DNA of 7,329 bases from Actinomycetota bacterium (GTDB lineage Bacteria > Actinomycetota > Thermoleophilia > Solirubrobacterales > Thermoleophilaceae), in the NCBI GenBank assembly GCA_005883295.1, contig VAWV01000194.1, positions 7,348-14,676 on the forward strand, given 5' to 3'. Of this stretch, positions 1 to 5,160 are shown in pieces. The notes below the pieces were generated by a model. That model ran no database searches, was not told the origin of the DNA, and saw nothing but the letters and a program-made list of their open reading frames with translations. Made by a program: the position numbers and the translations under genes. The first letter of the stretch is position 1; each line of letters starts with the position of its first letter.

Positions 1-1
1 G

Positions 2-1086
2 GTCCGGATGACCGCGATGCCGCAGATGGTCGCGGCCTTCAATGGGGTGGGTGGTGGCGCGGTGGCGCTGATCGCCTGGGTCGAGTACCGGCGCCGCTTT
101 CCCGAGGGCGGCGAGCTGTGGAGCGCGAAGTCGCAGATCCCGTCGCTGTTCGCCGCCATCGTCGGCTCGGTGTCGTTCTGGGGCTCGAACATCGCCTTCG
201 GAAAGCTCCAGGAGATCCTCCCGGGACGGCCGATCCAGCTGCCCGGGCAGCGGATCATCAATGCCGTCTTCGCCCTCGTGGCGATCAGCAGCGCGGTTGT
301 GCTCGCATCCGGCGTCCACTCCCAGGCGCTGTTCATCGTCGGGATCCTCGTCGCGGCGGCCGTGCTCGGGAACATGGTGGTGCTTCCGATCGGGGGCGCG
401 GACATGCCGGTCGTCATCTCGCTGCTCAACGCGTTCACCGGCGTGTCCGCGGCGATGACCGGGATCGCGCTCGACAACACGGCGCTGATCGTGGCCGGCA
501 CCCTGGTGGGAGCGTCCGGCTCGATCCTGACGAACATGATGGCCGTGGCGATGAACCGCTCGGTGCCGGCGATCGTGGCCGGCGGGTTCGGCGGGGCTAC
601 GCCTCCCGGGTGGTCGTCGTCCCCGGTTACGGCATGGCCGTGGCGCAGGCCCAGCACACCGTGCGTGAGCTGATGGACGAGCTCGAGAAGCGCGGGGTGC
701 ACGTGGACTTCGCGATCCACCCCGTGGCCGGCCGCATGCCGGGCCACATGAATGTGCTCCTGGCAGAGGCCAACGTCCCCTACGACAAGCTCAAGGAGAT
801 GGACGAGATCAACCCCGAGTTCCCGCAGACGGATGTCTCGCTGGTGATCGGCGCCAACGACGTGACCAATCCCGACGCGCGCGAGAACGAGGGCTCACCG
901 ATCTACGGCATGCCGATCCTGGACGTGGACAAGTCGAGCCAGGTGATCGTCCTCAAGCGCTCGATGAACACGGGCTTCGCGGGCATCGACAATCCGCTCT
1001 TCTACGGCGAGAACACCGCCCTCCTGTTCGGCGACGCCAAGGCGTCGGTGCAGGCGGTCGTGGCCGAGGTGAAGGAGCTCGGCTAG
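2..1086 (+). pseudogene. pntB: NAD(P) transhydrogenase subunit beta, 5'-truncated by window edge and frameshifted
   Basis: PntB with PntA forms the inner-membrane transhydrogenase that couples proton flow to hydride transfer between NADH and NADP+. The reading frame is open from position 2 (VRMTAMPQMVAAFNGVGGG) with no start, so the N-terminus lies outside the window; about 77 residues are missing by comparison with E. coli PntB recalled from memory. The first part holds the membrane domain, including SVSFWGSNIAFGKL, IGGADMPVV and MAVAMNRS, and ends in GGFGG near 595. The protein then continues one frame over (YASRVVVVPGYGMAVAQAQ from 598) through the NADP-binding domain: HPVAGRMPGHMN, LVIGAND, KRSMNTGFAGIDNPLF and LLFGDAK, with TAG at 1084-1086. 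The original frame runs into nonsense and stops at 673. The domain-joining linker is missing at the frame change, so this is a real mutation or an assembly error. Gene identity is certain; functional status is not. Confidence 0.93.
590..600 (+). other. Frame-change and deletion junction inside pntB
   Basis: Codons before this point start at coordinates equal to 2 modulo 3; those after it equal 1 modulo 3. The switch falls in GGCGGGGCTAC, between the conserved GGFG end of the membrane domain and the VVVVPGYG start of the NADP-binding domain. E. coli PntB, from memory, has about 32 residues between those motifs, whereas here only about five fit. A net loss of 3n+1 bases (around 82) would explain both the shift and the missing linker. 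Confidence 0.75.
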
Positions 1087-2003
1087 CGGATCCGCGGCGC
1101 GTGCGTGAACAGCGCGTCGAATGGCCTGGCACCTGCCGCGTGCCTGAGCGCCGGGAGGCCGAACGCGTCCTCGATCGTGCGCAGTGTCGAGTAGTGCGTG
1201 TACGAGCTCGATCCGCGGGCCCCGCGGGTCACGCCGGGGCCGGCGACGATGGTCGCGATGCGGCCGCCGTGCGCCACCCCGCAGCACCCTCGATCCGAGG
1301 ACCCCTCGTCCCAGGTGACGAAGAGGATCCCGTGGGGTCCGAGCTCGCGCAGCAGGGCCGGCACCACATGCGAGAGGTAGCGATCGCCGGTCCCGACGGA
1401 GCAGTCGTGCGTGTCGTTGCAGAGGTCGGGGCTGATGAAGCCGAAGTCCGGAAGCCGGCCCTCCTTGAGGTCCCTCTCGAGCCGCTTGTAGCGCACCACG
1501 TGCGAGCAGCGGCCGTTGTCGTTCCTGATCCGGTCGAAGTACATGAACGGGTCGTGCTTCTTCGCGTAGGAGCCGTGCTCGGCGCCCTCGAAGCAGGTGC
1601 GCGGCATGCCCTCCATGTACGCCTTCCAGCTGTGGTGCGCGCTCTCGAGCTGGTCGACGAGGCTGGTCCCGCCCACGCGGCAGGAGGTGCAGTCGGATGT
1701 GATGCCGAACGTGTCGCCGCCGATCAGCGCCAGGTAGTTCGGCAGCGACGGATGGCGGATCGCGTACATCTTCGACGGGGCCGCGTAGCGCTTGGCCAGC
1801 GAGCGAACGTACGTCGAGCTCGACGAGTTCATCACCTGGGAGTACGACTTGTTCTCCATCACGACCACGATCACGTGCGAGGACGTGGATCGCGGGAGCG
1901 AGCTGGGCGGCGGCAGGGCGAGAGTTGGACCGGGCTTGGCGGCGCCGCACGCGGCGATCGCGGAGGAAAGCAGGACTTTCTGAAGGCGGCGCCGGTGCGG
2001 GAT
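1083..2003 (-). CDS. Exported phosphoesterase family protein (phospholipase C/acid phosphatase type), probable lipoprotein
   Basis: Metal-dependent phosphoesterase of the Pfam Phosphoesterase type (PF04185-like), expected outside the membrane to release phosphate or a headgroup from phosphate esters; the substrate cannot be read from sequence. Numbered from an ATC at 2003-2001: a basic N-terminus (PHRRRLQK), a short hydrophobic stretch and lipobox IAAC with Cys19, the metal-site motif VIVVVMENKSYS (Glu50-Asn51), HPSLPNYLALIGG, DFGFISPDLCNDTHDC, FVTWDEGSSD (Trp231-Asp232-Glu233), HGGRIATIVAGPG and SYTHYSTLRTIED near the C-terminus. About 306 residues is normal for this family. The start is uncertain: no in-frame ATG, GTG or TTG lies near the signal peptide, so either a rare ATC start or an indel must be invoked. 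The open frame extends upstream to 2714, but that part is antisense to the next gene and does not look like protein. It converges on pntB and is divergent from the ceramidase-like gene. Confidence 0.88.
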   Translation of the reverse strand: MPHRRRLQKVLLSSAIAACGAAKPGPTLALPPPSSLPRSTSSHVIVVVMENKSYSQVMNSSSSTYVRSLAKRYAAPSKMYAIRHPSLPNYLALIGGDTFGITSDCTSCRVGGTSLVDQLESAHHSWKAYMEGMPRTCFEGAEHGSYAKKHDPFMYFDRIRNDNGRCSHVVRYKRLERDLKEGRLPDFGFISPDLCNDTHDCSVGTGDRYLSHVVPALLRELGPHGILFVTWDEGSSDRGCCGVAHGGRIATIVAGPGVTRGARGSSSYTHYSTLRTIEDAFGLPALRHAAGARPFDALFTHAPRIR

Positions 2004-2030
2004 GGCGGCGCGACGCGCGGGTGGCGCACG

Positions 2031-2036
2031 TACACT
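2031..2036 (+). promoter_or_regulatory. Possible -10 box (TACACT) giving a leaderless transcript
   Basis: TACACT fits the TANNNT form of actinobacterial -10 elements and ends six bases before the GTG at 2043, so transcription would begin on the start codon itself. No Shine-Dalgarno sequence precedes that GTG, which agrees with a leaderless message. No convincing -35 element is visible. Confidence 0.4.
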
Positions 2037-2042
2037 CGCCTC

Positions 2043-4478
2043 GTGAGGCGCTGTGGAGTGCTTGCCGCCGCCGCGGTGGCGGCGCTTCTGGTCGTGCCGG
2101 CCGCCGCCGCGGCCAGGCCACTGTCGGTGCAGGTGCTGACCAGCACGGCGCGCTCGGCCCTCGCGGCGCACGCGCTCACCGTGCGAGTGCAGGGCAACGC
2201 CGGCCAGCACGTCCGAGTCAGCGGCGTGTCGGTGTTCCGGTCGGGCAAGCGGACCCGGAGGGTTCAGATCGTGAAGAGCCGCACCGTGACTCTCGGCCGG
2301 GGCGGGTCGCGCAGGGTGAGCCTCCAGCTCTGGTCGATAGGTCAGCGGCGCATGCGCCTCGCGCTCGCCCACTGCCGGTCCGAGCGCGTGAGGGTCAAGG
2401 CGGTCGCGTTCCACGGCCGGGCGTTCGGTCGGGCCAGCCTCCGCGGAGGGAGGGGCTGCCACCGGCCGCCCCCGCACGTCAAGCCGCCACCCACCTCCAA
2501 GCCCGCGCAGTTCACCGTGGGCGCGGCCACGGTCAGCTTCGCCCCGCCGGTCCACGGGGCCTTCCCCGGCGACGCCTCCGACTGCGCGGCCCCGCCCGGT
2601 TACGACGGACCGCGGCCGTGGGCGTTCATGGAGCCGTACCAGGACACAGACCATCTCGACCCGCCGGATCCGGTCAACCCCGGGCCGCCCCAGATGATCC
2701 CCAAGAACGGCCACTACGACTACGGCGAGAACTACGTCGACTGCAACGGGAATGGCCGCTGGGACGGCAACTTCATCGGCGGCGGGTCCGGCAGCACGCG
2801 CTACTTCACGAAGGTGGCGGACCCACCCTCATCGCGCGCGGTCGTGGTGTCGAACGGAAGGCGCACAATCGCGATCGAGGTCACCGACCAGGAGGGCCTC
2901 TTCAACGTCTACCAGCAGCAGATCCGCCAGAAGGTGATCGCCGACCTGGGCGGGAGCAAGTCGCCGCTGGGGGACGGCGACATGTTCCTCTCGACCACTC
3001 ACGACGAGTCCGCGGCCCCCGCGACGCTCGGCCTGAACGGTGCGCGCGACACCATCTCCGCGACCAACGATTACTACCTCGCCTTCTTCATCAACCAGTC
3101 GGCCAAGGCCATCGAGCAGGCCTACACCCACCGTCGCGCGGCCACCATCCGCTACGCCCAGGCCTCCGAACCGGCGAACTTCCGGCAGTGCTGGTCGTCC
3201 TATCCGTACGTCGATGACCCGGCCGTGCCGATCATGCAGGCGGTCGGCAGGAACGGGAAGGCAATCGCGACGCTGGCCGCGGTGAGCCAGCACACCGAGA
3301 CGACCGGATTCAACTCCGACCCGGTCGAGAGGCTCTGGCTGACCGCCGACTGGCCCCACTTCTTCACGCAGTCGCTCGAGAAGCGCTACGGCGGTGTGGG
3401 GGTCGAGATGGCGGGCTCGGTGGGGAGCGTGGAGTCGCCCGAGGTGTTCCCGAAGCCGATCTCTGCCATCCCTCAGCAGTTCGTGTCCGAGGATCACCCC
3501 GCCGGCTGCCGCACGCTCTTCACCACCACCCAGACCCACGTCCCACTCGGTTACGACAAGGAGACCCGCGCCTACGGCCAGCAGCTCGCGGGCGCCGTTG
3601 AGAAGACCATCGACTCGGCGTCGGTCGCCTCGCGGTCACGCGTGCTGTCGGGCGATCGCACCGACATCTGCGTGCCGGTCACCAACAAGCTCTTCGCCGC
3701 GGCAGCCGCGGCGGGGGTGTTCGCGCACCGGCCGAGCTACGCGAACAACTGCACCACCGAGATCCCGCCGGCGCCCAACGGGTCCACCTCCGGACAGGAG
3801 GCCAAGAGCGAGGTGGCGTTCTTCCGGATCGGCGACGGGTCGTTCATATCGGTGCCGGGTGAGGTGTTCCCCTTCACGTACCTCCGCAGCTTCATGGGAG
3901 CGCAGGACATGCCGTATCCGAACGAGCCCCTGCCGCCGTGGCTCCTGCCCCACATGCACACGCCGTTCCGCTTCATCGACGGGCTGGCCGAGGACATGCT
4001 CGGCTATATCTTCCCGAGCGGCAACGGGGTCGGGGTGCCGGGCGAGCGGAACCCCAACCCGGACCCGAACAACCCCTACCCGTCGGACGACCGCTTCAAC
4101 TGCCACCACTCCGACGACAGCGAGTCGGCCAACTCCCAGGCGGGCAACATCATCGGCGCCGGCCTGCTGAAGCTGCTCGACACGGGCGGCGTGAAGCCGG
4201 AGCCGATCGTGCTCGGCCGCTACGTGCTTCCGAGCGGCAACCTGTCGCGCGACCCCTGGGGCGGGCCGAGCATCAAGTGCTCCGCGGACAAGATCTTCCA
4301 CCAGGACGGCCCCGCCGTCGGGGTGGAGCTGAAGGGCGGAGCCGTGGTGCATCCCAGGCTGTGGATGGACCTCCACGGGCGCCCGCAATCCGCTCCCGCG
4401 CGCACCACGCGCGGCTACTTCCGGCCGGACGGCAAGCGGGTTTGGCTCGACGTCTACCCGGACGTCACGCTGCCGTGA
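2043..4478 (+). CDS. Secreted neutral/alkaline ceramidase-like hydrolase with N-terminal accessory domain
   Basis: An 811-residue exported protein. GTG 2043 is chosen because it opens a classic Sec signal peptide (RRCGVLAAAAVAALLVVPAAAAA, cleavage near residues 22-24); the frame upstream to 1101 is antisense to the phosphoesterase. Residues about 26-138 form a basic, probably beta-rich accessory domain, followed by a proline-rich linker (about 139-155). DCNGNGRWD at 233-241 has the spacing of an EF-hand-like calcium loop. The rest resembles the neutral ceramidase N-terminal family (PF04734-like), which hydrolyses N-acyl amide bonds with a zinc site. Likely zinc ligands are His320 (in FLSTTHDESA), His417 (in VSQHTETTG), Glu607 (in SVPGEVFPF) and Tyr655 (in LGYIFPSG). 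The segment GSVESPE (461-467) occupies the place of the nucleophile motif GDVSPN, with Ser465 the best serine candidate. The changed motifs make ceramide itself an uncertain substrate; fold assignment is more secure than activity. Confidence 0.85.
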   Translation: MRRCGVLAAAAVAALLVVPAAAAARPLSVQVLTSTARSALAAHALTVRVQGNAGQHVRVSGVSVFRSGKRTRRVQIVKSRTVTLGRGGSRRVSLQLWSIGQRRMRLALAHCRSERVRVKAVAFHGRAFGRASLRGGRGCHRPPPHVKPPPTSKPAQFTVGAATVSFAPPVHGAFPGDASDCAAPPGYDGPRPWAFMEPYQDTDHLDPPDPVNPGPPQMIPKNGHYDYGENYVDCNGNGRWDGNFIGGGSGSTRYFTKVADPPSSRAVVVSNGRRTIAIEVTDQEGLFNVYQQQIRQKVIADLGGSKSPLGDGDMFLSTTHDESAAPATLGLNGARDTISATNDYYLAFFINQSAKAIEQAYTHRRAATIRYAQASEPANFRQCWSSYPYVDDPAVPIMQAVGRNGKAIATLAAVSQHTETTGFNSDPVERLWLTADWPHFFTQSLEKRYGGVGVEMAGSVGSVESPEVFPKPISAIPQQFVSEDHPAGCRTLFTTTQTHVPLGYDKETRAYGQQLAGAVEKTIDSASVASRSRVLSGDRTDICVPVTNKLFAAAAAAGVFAHRPSYANNCTTEIPPAPNGSTSGQEAKSEVAFFRIGDGSFISVPGEVFPFTYLRSFMGAQDMPYPNEPLPPWLLPHMHTPFRFIDGLAEDMLGYIFPSGNGVGVPGERNPNPDPNNPYPSDDRFNCHHSDDSESANSQAGNIIGAGLLKLLDTGGVKPEPIVLGRYVLPSGNLSRDPWGGPSIKCSADKIFHQDGPAVGVELKGGAVVHPRLWMDLHGRPQSAPARTTRGYFRPDGKRVWLDVYPDVTLP
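2739..2765 (+). other. EF-hand-like calcium-binding loop within the ceramidase-like protein
   Basis: The codons encode DCNGNGRWD, with acidic or amide residues at positions 1, 3, 5 and 9 of the loop as in DxNxNGxxD calcium sites of dockerins and extracellular EF-hand-like motifs. It lies before the catalytic domain and after an acidic proline-rich stretch, so it may stabilise the secreted enzyme. Confidence 0.5.
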
Positions 4479-4542
4479 GCTAGCACGCTTATCCCCCACG
4501 GCACCGGGTAGGTCAAACGCGTAGGAGATGGAAGGGGGAGCC
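4479..4542. other. Short intergenic gap without a visible terminator
   Basis: These 64 bases separate the ceramidase-like gene from the acidic-protein gene. I see no strong hairpin followed by T residues and no convincing promoter; the only recognisable element is the ribosome binding site at its right end. The two genes could therefore be cotranscribed. Confidence 0.4.
4530..4540 (+). promoter_or_regulatory. Ribosome binding site selecting GTG 4543
   Basis: GGAAGGGGGAG is the clearest purine-rich Shine-Dalgarno sequence in the window. The AAGGGG part ends about five bases before GTG 4543. The alternative ATG at 4528 has an AGGAG abutting it with no spacing, which is too close to work well, so GTG 4543 is preferred. 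Confidence 0.6.
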
Positions 4543-5055
4543 GTGACTGACGAACGGGCAACCGAGACAACTGAGCGTGAGGAGCATCGCCAGGAGAGCG
4601 AGAACGGCGAGGAGAGCGAGGTCGCCAAGGCGCGCAAGGCCGCCGAGGAGGAGGAGCAGGCCAAGCAGAAGGTGAAGGACCTCGAGGAGGACCCGCCCGC
4701 GAAGCTCGAGGACTGGCCGGACGACAAGGCCAAGTACGAGACCTTCGGCGGTGCCGAGGGCAACGAGGGCTACGAGGAATCGGTCACCAGCAAGCTCGGG
4801 CCGTCGTCGCTCCGCTACCGCGAGGACGGCGGGGTCGAGATCGAAGGCAAGGAGGTCGACGATCCCGACGAGTACAAGGCCGAGCCGATCCCGGGCGGCC
4901 CGACCGATCCGCGCATGAAGGGCGTGCGCGCGTACGGGGAGCCCGACCTCACCGAGGAGACGTCGCTGGACGTCGATGCAAAGGTGAGCGACGACGACTC
5001 CGACGAGGAGGAGAAATCCGGCGACGAGGGCAAGTCGGAGGAAGACCGAACCTAA
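4543..5055 (+). CDS. Highly acidic hypothetical protein
   Basis: I do not recognise a characterised family. The 170-residue product has 57 Asp/Glu (about a third) against roughly 24 Lys/Arg, no cysteine, no signal peptide and no membrane segment, so it should be soluble, cytoplasmic and strongly negative. Residues about 10-50 are a Glu/Lys/Ala/Gln-rich stretch likely to be helical or coiled coil. The middle (about 55-140) is less repetitive and looks like the conserved part: LEDWPDDKAKYETFGG, SKLGPSSLRYREDGGVEIEG and AEPIPGGPTDPRMKGVRAYG. The tail from about residue 145 is again an Asp/Glu/Ser run ending in EEDRT. A disordered acidic chaperone-like, DNA-mimic or stress-related role is possible but not shown. 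The start rests on the strong ribosome binding site before GTG 4543; ATG 4528 would add five residues. It lies 64 bp after the ceramidase-like gene on the same strand. Confidence 0.78.
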   Translation: MTDERATETTEREEHRQESENGEESEVAKARKAAEEEEQAKQKVKDLEEDPPAKLEDWPDDKAKYETFGGAEGNEGYEESVTSKLGPSSLRYREDGGVEIEGKEVDDPDEYKAEPIPGGPTDPRMKGVRAYGEPDLTEETSLDVDAKVSDDDSDEEEKSGDEGKSEEDRT

Positions 5056-5064
5056 GTCACCACC

Positions 5065-5089
5065 ACTCAAGGGGTCTGACCCCTTGAGT
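5065..5089. repeat. Perfect palindrome (hairpin), first copy of the GGGGTCTGACCCC repeat
   Basis: ACTCAAGGGG (5065-5074) and CCCCTTGAGT (5080-5089) are exact reverse complements around the five-base loop TCTGA, giving a 10-bp stem. It begins nine bases after the TAA of the acidic-protein gene and could act as a transcription terminator or processing site, but no T-run follows. The sequence resembles palindromes I recall as dispersed repeats in high-GC environmental genomes. Confidence 0.8.
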
Positions 5090-5097
5090 CGCCGCCG

Positions 5098-5116
5098 CTC
5101 AAGGGGTCTGACCCCT
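5098..5116. repeat. Second, incomplete copy of the GGGGTCTGACCCC palindrome
   Basis: CTCAAGGGGTCTGACCCCT repeats positions 5066-5084 exactly, 32 bp downstream. The right arm then diverges (CAATAG instead of TGAG), leaving only a 5-bp inner stem (AGGGG/CCCCT). Its left arm, CTCAAGGGG at 5098-5106, can also pair with the right arm of the first copy (5080-5088) across a nine-base loop. Confidence 0.8.
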
Positions 5117-5147
5117 CAATAGACGCGTAGAACCCGCGCCCGCGGGG

Positions 5148-5153
5148 CATAGT
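5148..5153 (+). promoter_or_regulatory. Possible -10 box (CATAGT) for the GH92 gene
   Basis: CATAGT matches TATAAT at four of six positions and sits seven bases before ATG 5161, the spacing of a leaderless start. There is no good Shine-Dalgarno sequence for that ATG. No -35 element is evident, so this is a weak call. Confidence 0.25.
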
Positions 5154-5160
5154 GCGGGCA

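Noticed and set aside
587..600. Programmed ribosomal frameshifting as explanation for the pntB frame change
   Set aside because: There is no classical slippery heptamer or following stem, and slippage would not explain the missing linker residues.
1101..2042. Plus-strand upstream extension of the ceramidase-like open frame
   Set aside because: It is antisense to the phosphoesterase motifs, has Arg/Ala/Val-rich composition typical of a GC-rich shadow frame, and the signal peptide at 2043 marks the true start.
895..2121. Long minus-strand open frame of 408 codons
   Set aside because: Arg/Pro/Ala-rich shadow in another frame of the phosphoesterase; no coherent motifs.
2004..2714. Minus-strand upstream extension of the phosphoesterase frame
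   Set aside because: It overlaps the signal peptide and accessory domain of the ceramidase-like gene and shows no recognisable protein features; only the part from the lipoprotein signal onward looks real.
3636..4763. Minus-strand open frame of 375 codons opposite the ceramidase-like and acidic-protein genes
   Set aside because: Composition is that of a reverse shadow, and it runs across the boundary of two well-supported plus-strand genes.
4513..5070. Minus-strand open frame rich in Leu/Val, resembling a membrane protein
   Set aside because: The hydrophobic run is the reverse complement of GAG/AAG-rich codons of the acidic protein; the plus strand has the ribosome binding site.
5065..5089. 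Standard Rho-independent terminator
   Set aside because: The stem is strong but is followed by GTCGCCGCCG and not by a T-run, so only a non-classical terminator role is possible.
5065..5116. CRISPR array
   Set aside because: Only two repeat copies, the repeats are internally palindromic, the spacer is 13 bp, and no cas gene is present.
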